A stretch of 64,000 nt of DNA from Paraburkholderia heleia NBRC 101817 (GTDB taxonomy: Bacteria > Pseudomonadota > Gammaproteobacteria > Burkholderiales > Burkholderiaceae), in NCBI RefSeq assembly GCF_000739775.1, contig NZ_BBJH01000004.1, positions 124,001 through 188,000 on the forward strand. The letters are read 5' to 3'. The position numbers and the translations under genes were made by a program. Under the pieces are notes generated by a model that saw only the letters and a list, made by a program, of their open reading frames with translations, had not been told where the DNA came from and did no database searches. Below, piece after piece: positions 45,923-55,188 of the stretch. Position 1 is the first letter of the stretch. The number at the start of each line of letters is the position of its first letter.

Positions 45923-47710
45923 ATGTACCAGGCGCCCACGAGCGACATGCTGTTCGTCATGAAGGAACTGGCCGGCCTCGAAGCCATCGCGAAGCTGCCG
46001 GGCGGCGAAGATGCCACGCCCGAAACGGTCGAAGCGGTGCTGCACGAAGCCGCGAAGCTGTGCGGCGAAGTGCTTGCGCCGCTGAACGCCGAAGGCGACC
46101 GCAATCCGAGCCGCTGGGAAAACGGCAACGTGCACGCCACACCCGGTTTCAAGGCGGCATTCCGGCAATACGTGGACGGCGGCTGGCAAGGCGTGCAGCA
46201 TCCTCAGGAATACGAAGGACAAGGCTTGCCCAAGCTCGTCGGGACGCCGTGCGTGGAAATGCTCAACGCGGCGAATCTCTCGTTCGCGCTGTGCCCGCTG
46301 CTTACCGACGGCGCCATCGAAGCGCTCCTCACCGCCGGCAGCGAAGCGCAAAAGCAGCGCTTCGTGCCGAAGCTCATCTCGGGCGACTGGACCGGCACGA
46401 TGAACCTCACCGAGCCGCAGGCGGGCTCCGATCTCGCCGCCGTGCGCACGCGCGCCGAGCCGCAAGGCGACGGCACCTACAAGCTGTTCGGCACGAAGAT
46501 CTTCATCACGTGGGGCGAGCACGACATGGCGGAGAACATCGTCCATCTCGTGCTCGCGCGCACGCCTACGGCGCCCGAAGGCGTGAAGGGCATCTCGCTG
46601 TTCATCGTGCCGAAGTTCCTCGTCAACGACGATGGCACGCTTGGCGCGCGCAACGATGTGCACTGCGTGTCGATCGAACACAAGCTCGGCATCAAGGCGA
46701 GCCCCACGGCCGTACTGCAGTTCGGCGACCATGGCGGCGCGATCGGCCAATTGATTGGCGAAGAGAATCGCGGCCTCGAATACATGTTCATCATGATGAA
46801 CGCCGCGCGTTTTGCGGTGGGCATGCAGGGCGTGGCCGTCTCCGATCGCGCGTACCAGAAGGCGCTCGCCTATGCGAAGGAGCGCGTGCAGAGCCGCCCG
46901 GTGGACGGTTCCGCGAAAGCGGCGGTGAGCATCATCCATCATCCCGACGTGCGCCGCATGCTCGCGACGATGCGTGCGCTCACCGAAGCCGCGCGTGCGC
47001 TCGCTTACGTGGCGGCGGGCGAGAGCGACCTCGCGCATGGCGAGCCCGACGAGGCGGCCCGTGCGCGGCATCAGGCGCGCTACGAGTACCTCGTGCCGAT
47101 CGTGAAGGGCTGGAGCACCGAACTGGCGCTGGAAGTGACGAGCCTCGGCGTGCAGGTGCATGGCGGCATGGGCTTCATCGAGGAAACGGGCGCCGCGCAG
47201 TTCTACCGCGACGCGCGCGTTCTGCCGATCTACGAGGGCACGACGGCGATCCAGGCGAACGATCTCATCGGGCGCAAGACGCTGCGCGACGGCGGCGCGG
47301 CGGCGCAGGCGCTGCTTGCCGATATCGCGCAGACCGTCGACGCGCTGGCCGCCCAACAAGGCGCGGCGTTCGGGTCGATGCGCACGCATCTCGCGGCCGG
47401 TAAGGACGCGCTGGCGTCGGCCGTGGACTTCGTGCTCGCGAAGGCGAAAAGCGATCCGAATGCGGTGTTCGCAGGCAGCGTGCCGTATCTGAAGCTGGCG
47501 GGCATCGTGCTGGGCGGCTGGCAGATGGCGCGCGCGATGCTCGCCTCGCAGCGTCTTATGCAGGACGATCCGAAGTTTCATGGCGCGAAGATCGCCACGG
47601 CGCAGTTCTTCGCGCAACACGTGCTGCCGCAGGCGGTGGCGCTCGAAGCGGCGATCGTCAGCGCGAACGGCAGCGAGGGCGTGCTGGCGCTGGCGGAGGA
47701 TCAGTTCTGA
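45923..47710 (+). CDS. Long-form acyl-CoA dehydrogenase (DmdC/FadE-type)
   Basis: Flavin dehydrogenase of 595 residues oxidising an acyl-CoA to the enoyl-CoA. N-terminal extension YQAPTSDMLFVMKELAGLE, then LTEPQAGSDLAAVRTRA (FAD/substrate binding), VTSLGVQVHGGMGFIEETGA, and the catalytic glutamate in YEGTTAIQANDLIGRK. The C-terminal ~130-residue domain (GKDALASAVDFVLAKA...) belongs to the ~600-residue subgroup that includes the methylmercaptopropionyl-CoA dehydrogenase DmdC; the substrate cannot be told. It directly follows etfBA, its likely electron acceptor. GCAGGAGAC precedes the ATG. Confidence 0.9.
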   Translation: MYQAPTSDMLFVMKELAGLEAIAKLPGGEDATPETVEAVLHEAAKLCGEVLAPLNAEGDRNPSRWENGNVHATPGFKAAFRQYVDGGWQGVQHPQEYEGQGLPKLVGTPCVEMLNAANLSFALCPLLTDGAIEALLTAGSEAQKQRFVPKLISGDWTGTMNLTEPQAGSDLAAVRTRAEPQGDGTYKLFGTKIFITWGEHDMAENIVHLVLARTPTAPEGVKGISLFIVPKFLVNDDGTLGARNDVHCVSIEHKLGIKASPTAVLQFGDHGGAIGQLIGEENRGLEYMFIMMNAARFAVGMQGVAVSDRAYQKALAYAKERVQSRPVDGSAKAAVSIIHHPDVRRMLATMRALTEAARALAYVAAGESDLAHGEPDEAARARHQARYEYLVPIVKGWSTELALEVTSLGVQVHGGMGFIEETGAAQFYRDARVLPIYEGTTAIQANDLIGRKTLRDGGAAAQALLADIAQTVDALAAQQGAAFGSMRTHLAAGKDALASAVDFVLAKAKSDPNAVFAGSVPYLKLAGIVLGGWQMARAMLASQRLMQDDPKFHGAKIATAQFFAQHVLPQAVALEAAIVSANGSEGVLALAEDQF

Positions 47711-47757
47711 CGCCGCGTGCTAATCGAGCCGGGAGAGCCGGACGAAGCGAGAAATGA

Positions 47758-47784
47758 AACACGGCGCCCCGCAGGCGCCGTGTT
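47758..47784. terminator. Bidirectional intrinsic terminator between the dehydrogenase and dadA
   Basis: 11-bp perfect stem AACACGGCGCC / GGCGCCGTGTT with a 5-base loop, between convergent genes. Confidence 0.75.
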
Positions 47785-47806
47785 CGTTCATGCCGAAAGC
47801 GTTGCT

Positions 47807-49093
47807 TCAGGCATACGCCGGGCGATGCGAGCCTTGCGCGTCACCGAGATAGCGGTGCACCGAAAGATCGTCGGCGCGGATGGCGGGCTGCTTGCCCGAG
47901 ATCAGGTCGGCGAGCAACTGGCCAGAGCCGCACGACATCGTCCAGCCGAGCGTGCCGTGGCCCGTGTTCAGGAACAGGTTCGGGATCGGCGTGCGGCCGA
48001 CGACCGGCGTGCCGTCCGGGGTCATCGGGCGCAGGCCGGTCCAGAAGGTGGCCTTCGCCGTGTCGCCGCCGCCCGGGAACAGGTCGTTGACGCACATTTC
48101 GAGTGTTTCGCGGCGCGCCTGCTTGAGCGTCTTGTCGAAGCCGACGATCTCGGCCATGCCGCCCACGCGGATGCGGTCGTCAAAACGCGTGATCGCGATC
48201 TTGTAGGTTTCGTCGAGCACGGTCGAAACCGGCGCGGCACCCGCATTCACGATCGGCGCCGTGATCGAGTAGCCCTTGAGCGGATAGACCGGAATCTTCA
48301 CGAGGCCCGCGAGCATCTTCGTCGAGAAGGAGCCGAGCGCGACCACGTACGAATCCGCACGCACCAGCTCGCTGCCGCATTGCACGCCAGCGATGCGGTC
48401 GCCCTGCATGGCGAGGCCGTCGATCGGCGTGTTGTAGCGGAATTTCACACCGAGTTGTTCGGCCATCGCGGCAAGGCGCGTGGTGAACATCTGGCAGTCG
48501 CCGGTTTCGTCGCCGGGCAAACGCAGGCCGCCCGTGAGCTTGCCCGACACCGCGGCGAGCGCGGGTTCGGCGCGGCCGAGTTCGGCGGCGGTGAGCAGTT
48601 CGTACGGAACGTTCGCGTCTTCGAGCACGGCGATGTCCTTCGCGGCGCCTTCGAACTGCTGCTGCGTGCGGAACACCTGAAGCGTGCCGCCTGTGCGGCC
48701 TTCATACTGGATGCCCGTGTCGGCGCGCAGCGCCTGCAGGCAGTCGCGGCTGTATTCGGCGAGGCGCACCATGCGGCCCTTGTTGAGCGCATAGCGCTCA
48801 GCCGTGCAGTTCTGCAGCATCTGCCACATCCATTGCAGCTGGAACCTCGTGCCGTCCAGACGAATGGCGAGCGGCGCGTGCTTCTCGAACATCCACTTGA
48901 TCGCCTTGAGCGGCACGCCAGGCGCCGCCCACGGCGCGGCGTATCCCGGCGAGATCTGGCCGGCATTGGCAAAACTGGTTTCGAGCGCGGGACCGGCCTC
49001 GCGGTCGATCACCGTGACTTCGTGGCCCGCGCGGGCGAGATACCAGGCGCTGGCCACACCGACCACGCCACTGCCCAACACGACGACTCGCAT
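47807..49093 (-). CDS. dadA: D-amino acid dehydrogenase
   Basis: Membrane-associated FAD enzyme of 428 residues that deaminates D-amino acids (mainly D-Ala) to keto acids and passes electrons to the quinone pool. FAD motif [20 protein letters not shown] at the N-terminus; substrate region [21 protein letters not shown]-terminal [18 protein letters not shown]. Length matches DadA. It faces a divergent Lrp-family gene, which probably controls it. No racemase gene (dadX) is adjacent. Confidence 0.94.
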   Translation of the reverse strand: MRVVVLGSGVVGVASAWYLARAGHEVTVIDREAGPALETSFANAGQISPGYAAPWAAPGVPLKAIKWMFEKHAPLAIRLDGTRFQLQWMWQMLQNCTAERYALNKGRMVRLAEYSRDCLQALRADTGIQYEGRTGGTLQVFRTQQQFEGAAKDIAVLEDANVPYELLTAAELGRAEPALAAVSGKLTGGLRLPGDETGDCQMFTTRLAAMAEQLGVKFRYNTPIDGLAMQGDRIAGVQCGSELVRADSYVVALGSFSTKMLAGLVKIPVYPLKGYSITAPIVNAGAAPVSTVLDETYKIAITRFDDRIRVGGMAEIVGFDKTLKQARRETLEMCVNDLFPGGGDTAKATFWTGLRPMTPDGTPVVGRTPIPNLFLNTGHGTLGWTMSCGSGQLLADLISGKQPAIRADDLSVHRYLGDAQGSHRPAYA

Positions 49094-49270
49094 AGCGGCT
49101 CCATTAGAGATTCGTTGGGCTACGCCGCGCTGCCGGGACCCTGGAAGCCATGTTTTGGCACCGATAGGGAAGAAGGCATGAAAATTCGGGTGTAGCCAGT
49201 ATTTGTAGCTATGCTATTGTTGTATGTCCAGGTTTTGTTATTGTATTTTTCAGATTTTCGGGAAGAAATC

Positions 49271-49759
49271 ATGAGAACGCAGCGCCAACCGGTCCGCGCG
49301 CTCGACCGGCTCGATCACCGCATCCTGAAACTGCTCCAGGAAGACGGCCGCATGGCCATGAAGGACCTCGCGGAGCAAGTCGGGCTCTCGGTCACGCCGT
49401 GCATCGAGCGGGTCAAGCGCATGGAGCGCGACGGCGTGATCACGGGTTACTTCGCGCGCGTGAATCCCTCCGTGCTGGGCGCGGCGCTGCTCGTGTTCGT
49501 GGAGATCACGCTCGACCACAAGAGCGGCAACATGTTCGACCAGTTCCGCCGCGAGGTGCAGAAGATTCCCGAAGTGCTCGAATGCCATCTCGTCTCGGGC
49601 GACTTCGACTATCTCATCAAGGCGCGCATTGGCGAGATGGCCGACTACCGCAAACTGCTCGGCGACATCCTGCTGCAACTGCCGGGCGCCGTGCAGTCGA
49701 AGAGCTACGTGGTGATGGAAGAGATCAAGGAGACGCTGACCATCGCCGTGGGGGAATGA
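49271..49759 (+). CDS. Lrp/AsnC-family regulator
   Basis: Regulator of 162 residues. N-terminal HTH: LDRLDHRILKLLQEDGRMAM and LAEQVGLSVTPCIERVKRME; C-terminal RAM/ACT domain with HLVSGDFDYLIKARI, which senses amino acids. It resembles Lrp/BkdR-type global regulators and is divergent from dadA across an AT-rich 177-base gap. Lrp activates dadA in E. coli, which makes the pairing meaningful. Start MRTQRQPVRAL at 49271 follows GGGAAGAA. Confidence 0.9.
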   Translation: MRTQRQPVRALDRLDHRILKLLQEDGRMAMKDLAEQVGLSVTPCIERVKRMERDGVITGYFARVNPSVLGAALLVFVEITLDHKSGNMFDQFRREVQKIPEVLECHLVSGDFDYLIKARIGEMADYRKLLGDILLQLPGAVQSKSYVVMEEIKETLTIAVGE

Positions 49760-49803
49760 CCTCGATGGCGGCGGCTGAAAGCGCCCCGTTTTTAGGACTC
49801 GAC

Positions 49804-49847
49804 AACGCGGATCAGTGCTGTATAAATATACAGTATCGATCCGCGTT
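49804..49847. promoter_or_regulatory. 44-bp interrupted palindrome enclosing the SOS box
   Basis: AACGCGGATC (49804-49813) and GATCCGCGTT (49838-49847) are perfect inverted copies, placed symmetrically around the SOS box, with TTTTC on the right. It could act as a terminator hairpin for the Lrp gene and bring the LexA site into its loop, or be an operator for a second regulator. Confidence 0.6.
49818..49833. promoter_or_regulatory. Perfect LexA (SOS) box
   Basis: CTGTATAAATATACAG matches the CTGT-N8-ACAG SOS consensus exactly, with an AT-only core and 7-bp symmetry. It lies 64 bases before the GTG start of the radical SAM gene. The other neighbour ends at 49759, so the radical SAM gene is the only sensible target. 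Confidence 0.8.
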
Positions 49848-49897
49848 TTCATGTCCGCGTTTTTCATGTCCATTTTCGTGCCTTTCCGGCTCCAGCC

Positions 49898-51046
49898 GTG
49901 ACCGACTCCCGTCACCCCGATTCCGACGCCTGGTATCCCGTTGCGCCGCCCACCGCGCGCAAGGGGCGCGGTGCGGTCACGAACCTGCAAGGGCGCTATG
50001 AAGTCGACCAGCGCGAAGCGTTCGACGACGGCTGGCAGCAAAGGGTTGCCGGCGGGGAGGGCGATGGCGATGAAGCTGGCGACGCCAGGCTGCGCACCGA
50101 AGTCTTCGAGGAGCGCGCGAAAAGCATCCTCACGCGCAACCAGTCGCCGGACATTCCGTTCAACGTCTCGCTCAATCCTTACCGCGGCTGCGAGCACGGC
50201 TGCATCTATTGCTTCGCGCGGCCTACGCACAGCTATCTCGGCCTCTCGCCAGGGCTCGATTTCGAGAGCCGGATCTACGCGAAGGTCAACGCGGCGGAAC
50301 TGCTCGTGCGGGAAATCGCGAAGCCGTCGTACGAGGCCGAGCCGATCGCGCTCGGCGTGAACACCGACGCCTGGCAACCCGTGGAGCGCGACCTGCGCAT
50401 CACGCGCCGCGTGGTCGAAGTGCTGGCCGAGGCGCAGCATCCGTTCGCGGCCATCACGAAGTCCTCATTGATCGAGCGCGATCTCGACCTGCTCGCGCCG
50501 ATGGCCGCGCGCCAGCAGTTCATGGCGGCGATCACGATCACCACGCTCGACGCCGATATCGCCCGCTCGCTCGAACCCCGTGCGGCGACACCCGCGCGGC
50601 GGCTGCGCACCATCCGTACGCTGGCCGAAGCCGGCGTGCCGGTGGGCGTGAGCATTGCACCGGTGATTCCGTTCGTGACCGAGCCCGACATGGAGCGCGT
50701 GCTCGAAGCCTGTGCCGAGGCCGGGGCGACAAGCGCGAGCTACATTGTGCTGCGGCTGCCGTGGGAGGTCGCGCCGCTGTTCCAGGACTGGCTGGCGGCG
50801 CACTTCCCGCAGCGCGCTGAGCGCGTGATGAGCCGCGTGCGCGACATGCGCGGCGGCAAGGACTACGAGTCGGCGTTTTCGCAGCGCATGAAGGGCACGG
50901 GGCTTTGGGCCGACCTGCTCAAGCAGCGCTTTCACAATGCCGTGCGGCGCCTCGGGCTCAACGAGCGGCGCCACGGCATTCTGGACATGTCGGCGTTCGT
51001 GCAGTCGAAGACGGTGCGCGAGAAGCCGCAGCTCGACCTGTTCTGA
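49898..51046 (+). CDS. PA0069-family radical SAM protein (spore photoproduct lyase-like)
   Basis: Radical SAM protein of 382 residues. The [4Fe-4S]/SAM motif is C98EHGC102IYC105 in SLNPYRGCEHGCIYCFARP, followed by LGVNTDAWQPVERDLRITR and ITTLDADIARSLEPR. This arrangement is shared with the SplB-like family annotated as PA0069. The function is not established; spore photoproduct lyase repairs UV thymine lesions, and the SOS box upstream fits a DNA-damage role. The start is GTG at 49898. The N-terminal ~70 residues are charged and poorly structured. Confidence 0.85.
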   Translation: MTDSRHPDSDAWYPVAPPTARKGRGAVTNLQGRYEVDQREAFDDGWQQRVAGGEGDGDEAGDARLRTEVFEERAKSILTRNQSPDIPFNVSLNPYRGCEHGCIYCFARPTHSYLGLSPGLDFESRIYAKVNAAELLVREIAKPSYEAEPIALGVNTDAWQPVERDLRITRRVVEVLAEAQHPFAAITKSSLIERDLDLLAPMAARQQFMAAITITTLDADIARSLEPRAATPARRLRTIRTLAEAGVPVGVSIAPVIPFVTEPDMERVLEACAEAGATSASYIVLRLPWEVAPLFQDWLAAHFPQRAERVMSRVRDMRGGKDYESAFSQRMKGTGLWADLLKQRFHNAVRRLGLNERRHGILDMSAFVQSKTVREKPQLDLF

Positions 51047-51062
51047 GCCGTTACCGCGCGAT

Positions 51063-51536
51063 TTACTGCGAGAGCGCCTTCGCGGCCTGGACCTGGGACT
51101 CGAAGTACGTTTGAAACGAGAGCGCGAGTCCTGTCATGAGCAGGAACGCGCCAATCAGCAACGAGAAGATAACGACGAAGATCACCGTCCAGCCGGAGCG
51201 GCTCGTGCGGCCTTGCTCCACGAACGCTGCGTTGAACTGCGCATCCCATTTGGCGTCGGGGCGCAGGCCGTAGACGATCGCCGCCAGAAACGCCGAGAGG
51301 ACCGACACCGCGCCGATCACTGCAAGCACCCAGCCGGGAATCGAGGTGCGTTCGGTTGCGACGAGCAGCATCACGCCCGGAATGCCGATCAGCGTGCCGA
51401 GCAAATGCGCCCAGCCCCACACGTCGCGCGGGCCGTACAGATAGAAGCGGTGTGCGCCGAGGCTGCCAAACAGGAAGGCGAGGGCGGCGGTGAGCGTTTT
51501 GGAGCGAAAGCGTGCGCGGTTCTTGTCGTTGGGCAT
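51063..51536 (-). CDS. TM2-domain (NINE) membrane protein
   Basis: Inner-membrane protein of 157 residues. FRSKTLTAALAFLFGSLGAH and RFYLYGPRDVWGW are the TM2 domain signature; four hydrophobic segments in all, ending with a coiled tail. Function unknown. It ends close to the convergent radical SAM gene and is followed upstream by the sorbosone-dehydrogenase-like gene in the same direction. Confidence 0.85.
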   Translation of the reverse strand: MPNDKNRARFRSKTLTAALAFLFGSLGAHRFYLYGPRDVWGWAHLLGTLIGIPGVMLLVATERTSIPGWVLAVIGAVSVLSAFLAAIVYGLRPDAKWDAQFNAAFVEQGRTSRSGWTVIFVVIFSLLIGAFLLMTGLALSFQTYFESQVQAAKALSQ

Positions 51537-51689
51537 GGGCTCGGGCGAAACGTGGACGTTTGGCCGTCATGGGCGCATCACGTCGAACGCACACGGGCCG
51601 CCGGGCATTGTATGCCGCGCGCCGGGCTTGCAGCACAAGCGCACGCTTATGCCCGGCACCATGTCTGCAGTTTCGACGAGGCGGCCGCG

Positions 51690-52904
51690 TCATGGTTTCG
51701 TGTAGGTCACGCGATAAATCGCGCCCGCATAGTCGTCGCTGATCAGGAGCGAGCCGTCGGGCAGCGGCAGCACGTCGGCGGGGCGGCCCCACTGGGTCTC
51801 GTCGGAATTCAGCCAGCCCTGTGCGAACACTTGCTGGCGCGCGTTCGTGCCGTCGGGGTTCGCGCTCACGCGCACCACGCGATAGCCGACCTTCTTGCTG
51901 CGGTTCCACGAGCCGTGCTCGGCGATGAAAATACTGTTCCTATAGTCGGCCGGGAACATCGAACCGGTATAGAAGCGCATGCCGAGCGACGCCACGTGCG
52001 CGCCGAGCTTGAGGACCGGGGGCGTGAAGCCGCTGCACGGATGGCCGGCGCCGAACCCGGGGTCGGCGACATTGCCGCCGTGACAATACGGAAAGCCGAA
52101 GTCCTCGCCCACATGCGCGAAGCGGTTGAGCTTGTCGTCGGGAATGTCGTCGCCGAGCATGTCGCGGCCGTTGTCGGTGAACCAGAGTTCGTGGGTCTGC
52201 GGATGCCACGCGAAGCCGACCGTGTTGCGCACGCCGCGGGCGATGGTCTCGTAGTGCGAGCCGTCGGGATCCATGCGGCCGATCATCGCGAAATGCACGC
52301 GCTGCGGGTCGCCGGCCGGCAGGCAGACATTGCACGGCGCGCCTTGCGGCACGTAGAGCTTGCCGTCGGGGCCGAAGGCGATAAACTTCCAGCCGTGGTG
52401 GCGCTCGCCGGGCAGCGCATCCGTGACGACGACGGCTTTGGGCGGATCGTCGAGATGACGGTCGATGTCGTCGAGCCGCACGATCGACGAAACCGCCGAG
52501 ACATACAGTGCGCCGTTGCGCCAGGCCACACCCACCGGCATGGTCAGTCCCGAGGCCACGATATGGCGCTTGATGGCCTTGCCGTCCTTGAGTTCGAACG
52601 CGTAGACGTCGCCGTCCATGCTCCCTGCATACAACAGGGTGCCGTTGCCCGACAGCGTCATTTCGCGCGCGCCGGGCACGTCGGCGGAGAGCACCTCGAT
52701 GTGGAAGCCCGGCGGCAGCTTGATACGGTCGATGGGAAGCGCCGCGTGAGCGAACGGCGCCGCGAGCAGGGCGGCGGCCACGGCGAGCCACGCTGCCGCG
52801 CAGCGTCTGGCCGACTGGCGCGAGACCGGAAAAACGCAGCTGTCACCCACGCCGTCGTCGCAACCGCGCCGCAGCCAGTGCACGAGTCGTCTGAAAGTCG
52901 CCAC
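51690..52904 (-). CDS. Sorbosone dehydrogenase-like PQQ beta-propeller oxidoreductase
   Basis: Exported protein of 404 residues with the six-bladed propeller of soluble glucose/sorbosone dehydrogenases, which use PQQ to oxidise sugars in the periplasm. Seen: PPGFHIEVLSADVPGAREM at the domain start, GERHHGWKFIAFGPDGKLY, RNTVGFAWHPQTHELWFTDN, IFIAEHGSWNRSKKVGYRV, and the ending LISDDYAGAIYRVTY. The signal peptide is RCAAAWLAVAAALLAAPFAHA, preceded by an unusually long basic leader. I chose GTG at 52904 because GGAG lies 6 bases upstream; the frame also allows ATG at 52988, or a later start just before the signal core. Confidence 0.8.
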   Translation of the reverse strand: MATFRRLVHWLRRGCDDGVGDSCVFPVSRQSARRCAAAWLAVAAALLAAPFAHAALPIDRIKLPPGFHIEVLSADVPGAREMTLSGNGTLLYAGSMDGDVYAFELKDGKAIKRHIVASGLTMPVGVAWRNGALYVSAVSSIVRLDDIDRHLDDPPKAVVVTDALPGERHHGWKFIAFGPDGKLYVPQGAPCNVCLPAGDPQRVHFAMIGRMDPDGSHYETIARGVRNTVGFAWHPQTHELWFTDNGRDMLGDDIPDDKLNRFAHVGEDFGFPYCHGGNVADPGFGAGHPCSGFTPPVLKLGAHVASLGMRFYTGSMFPADYRNSIFIAEHGSWNRSKKVGYRVVRVSANPDGTNARQQVFAQGWLNSDETQWGRPADVLPLPDGSLLISDDYAGAIYRVTYTKP

Positions 52905-53003
52905 AATTCGCTCCAGGGCCCGCCCATCGGAGGCATGAGCCGCTTTTTGACCGCCGTGTCTTGCCGCTTTCCGCGAGCCGGTGTGCAATTTCCCGTTAAG
53001 TGT

Positions 53004-53032
53004 TTGTTATGCCTCCGGTTTCGGGCTATAAT
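53004..53032 (+). promoter_or_regulatory. Sigma-70 promoter of the rpsP-rimM-trmD-rplS operon
   Basis: TTGTTA (53004-53009), a 17-base spacer, and a perfect TATAAT (53027-53032), 46 bases before the rpsP start. Confidence 0.75.
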
Positions 53033-53077
53033 CGCATGTTTCAGTAGTCCCGAACCCCGGTTTTCAAGGATTTTAGT

Positions 53078-53341
53078 ATGGTCATCATCCGTCTGGCACG
53101 CGGCGGCTCGAAGAAGCGCCCGTTCTACAACATCGTCGCAACCGACTCGCGCAACCGTCGCGACGGCCGTTTCATCGAGCGCGTGGGCTTCTACAACCCC
53201 GTCGCTACCAAGGGTGAAACGCTGCGCATCGCTCAAGATCGCGTGACGTACTGGAAGGAAAACGGCGCGCAAATGTCGCCGGCCGTCGAGCGTCTCGTGA
53301 AGGAAGCGCAAAAGACCGCCGCCGCTGCGCCGGCTGCTTAA
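53078..53341 (+). CDS. rpsP: 30S ribosomal protein S16
   Basis: Small ribosomal protein of 87 residues. [20 protein letters not shown] is the S16 N-terminus, followed by [16 protein letters not shown]. The tail is Ala-rich ([10 protein letters not shown]). First gene of the conserved rpsP-rimM-trmD-rplS operon. Confidence 0.98.
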   Translation: MVIIRLARGGSKKRPFYNIVATDSRNRRDGRFIERVGFYNPVATKGETLRIAQDRVTYWKENGAQMSPAVERLVKEAQKTAAAAPAA

Positions 53342-53438
53342 GTCTTCAAGCGTCTTTTCAGTCTGTTGTCCGTGTTTTACCCGCGTACGCGCTGCATGAT
53401 CCGCGTATGCGATATCAAGCTGGTCGCAAGGGGTGCCG

Positions 53439-54203
53439 ATGTCCGCGCATGACGCTAAATCTGCCGTACAGGCGAACGACGCGTCGGAAAGCGGGGCGCC
53501 CGCAGCGGCAAACAGCGCTGCGACCGGCGGCGCCGGCAAGGCTGCCGCCCGCGGCGCGCCGTCGTTTGGCGCGTTCGTGCGCAAGCCTGCACGCGAGAGC
53601 GCCGCGAAAGCCGCGCCCGCAACCGGGAGCCTGTGCGCCGAAACCGAAGCGAGCTGGCCGGCCGACGCCGTTGAAGTCGGTGCCGTGATCGACGCCTACG
53701 GCCTCAAGGGCTGGCTGAAGATCGCGCCGCACGCGCAGGACGGCCGCGCGCTGCTTGGCGCGAAACGCTGGTGGCTCCTCAAGGGCCGCGAGGGTCAGGC
53801 GCATCGCGAGCGTCATTCCGCGGTGCGTGTGAGCGCCAAGGTTCATGGTGACGGCGTCGTCGGTCAGCTTTCGGGCCTGGCCGACCGCGATGCCGCGCTG
53901 CTGTTGCGCGGCGCGCGCGTGTACGTGAGCCGGGCCGAATTCCCGGCGCCCGCAGCCGATGAATATTACTGGGTCGACCTGATCGGCCTCGACGTCGCCA
54001 ATGAGGCGGGCGTCGAGCTCGGCAAGGTCGCCGACCTGATCGACAATGGTGCGCAATCGGTGTTGCGTGTCACGTATGCGTCCACGGACAAGGATGGCAA
54101 GCCGGCCTCCGGCGAGCGCCTGATCCCGTTTGTGGGCGTGTTCGTGAAGACGGTGGACCTGGCGGCGAAGCGTATCGTCGTCGACTGGGAAGCCGACTAC
54201 TGA
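53439..54203 (+). CDS. rimM: 16S rRNA processing protein RimM with long N-terminal extension
   Basis: Ribosome maturation factor for the 30S head, binding S19, 254 residues. The canonical domain begins near residue 78: [20 protein letters not shown], then the PRC-barrel with [20 protein letters not shown] and [20 protein letters not shown]. Family members are usually about 170-180 residues; the first ~75 residues here are low-complexity (Ala/Gly/Ser) and look disordered. ATG at 53439 was chosen because AAGGGG lies 5 bases upstream; later starts would remove the extension but have no ribosome site I can see. Confidence 0.93.
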   Translation: MSAHDAKSAVQANDASESGAPAAANSAATGGAGKAAARGAPSFGAFVRKPARESAAKAAPATGSLCAETEASWPADAVEVGAVIDAYGLKGWLKIAPHAQDGRALLGAKRWWLLKGREGQAHRERHSAVRVSAKVHGDGVVGQLSGLADRDAALLLRGARVYVSRAEFPAPAADEYYWVDLIGLDVANEAGVELGKVADLIDNGAQSVLRVTYASTDKDGKPASGERLIPFVGVFVKTVDLAAKRIVVDWEADY

Positions 54204-54270
54204 GCACCGTGGCAACGCTGTGGCAACCCCGCCGCGCGCCCTGAATCCATTTCGCTGAACGGAGAGAGCG

Positions 54271-55038
54271 ATGCAGTTCGATGTCGTCACGCTCTTTCCC
54301 GAGATGTTCCGCGCGCTGACCGACTGGGGCATTACCAGCCGGGCGGCGAAGCAGCAGCGTTACACGTTGCGCACGTGGAATCCGCGTGATTTCACGACCG
54401 ACAACTACCGCACGATCGACGACCGCCCTTACGGCGGCGGCCCCGGCATGGTCATGCTGGCCAGGCCGCTCGAAGCGGCGATCGACGCGGCGAAGGCCGC
54501 GCAGGCGCAAGCCGGCGTGAGCGCCCCGCGTGTGCTGCTGATGTCGCCGCAAGGCAAGCCGCTCACGCACGAACGCGTCATGCAGTTCGCGCAGGAGCCG
54601 GGTCTCGTGATGTTGTGCGGCCGCTACGAAGCGATCGACCAGCGTCTCGTCGACCGCTGCGTGGACGAAGAAGTGAGCCTCGGCGACTTCGTGCTCTCGG
54701 GGGGCGAATTGCCTGCAATGGCCTTGATGGACGCCGTAGTGCGCAACCTGCCGGGTGTGCTGGGCGACGCGCTTTCCGCGGTGCAGGACAGCTTCGTCGA
54801 CGGGTTGCTCGACTGTCCGCACTACACGCGCCCCGAGGAATACGACGGCGTGCGCGTGCCCGATGTGCTGCTTGGCGGCCATCATGCGGAAATCGAGCAA
54901 TGGCGCCGCCGCGAGGCGTTGCGCAACACGTGGAACAAGCGGCCCGATCTGATCGCGCGGGCCAGAAAGAACAAGATGTTGAGCCGGGCCGACGAGGCGT
55001 GGCTCGCTAGTCTCGCGAAGGGCCCGGACGAAGCGTAA
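54271..55038 (+). CDS. trmD: tRNA (guanine-37-N1)-methyltransferase
   Basis: SPOUT-class methyltransferase of 255 residues that makes m1G37 in tRNA and so prevents +1 frameshifting. Seen: [39 protein letters not shown], and the knotted SAM site [20 protein letters not shown] with [17 protein letters not shown]. The order after rimM and before rplS is conserved. GGAGAG lies ahead of the ATG. Confidence 0.97.
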   Translation: MQFDVVTLFPEMFRALTDWGITSRAAKQQRYTLRTWNPRDFTTDNYRTIDDRPYGGGPGMVMLARPLEAAIDAAKAAQAQAGVSAPRVLLMSPQGKPLTHERVMQFAQEPGLVMLCGRYEAIDQRLVDRCVDEEVSLGDFVLSGGELPAMALMDAVVRNLPGVLGDALSAVQDSFVDGLLDCPHYTRPEEYDGVRVPDVLLGGHHAEIEQWRRREALRNTWNKRPDLIARARKNKMLSRADEAWLASLAKGPDEA

Positions 55039-55188
55039 GGCTTCGGACGGGCGCGACAAGGGGCGCAAAAGGCGGTGCCGCTTCATGCGTGAACGGCGCC
55101 AGTTGTGAATCCATCCTCTGTCGGGGCCGTAGTGCAGGCAACTCTGCACAGGTACGAACGCCGACAAGATGGCATACGGAGTCAATCC

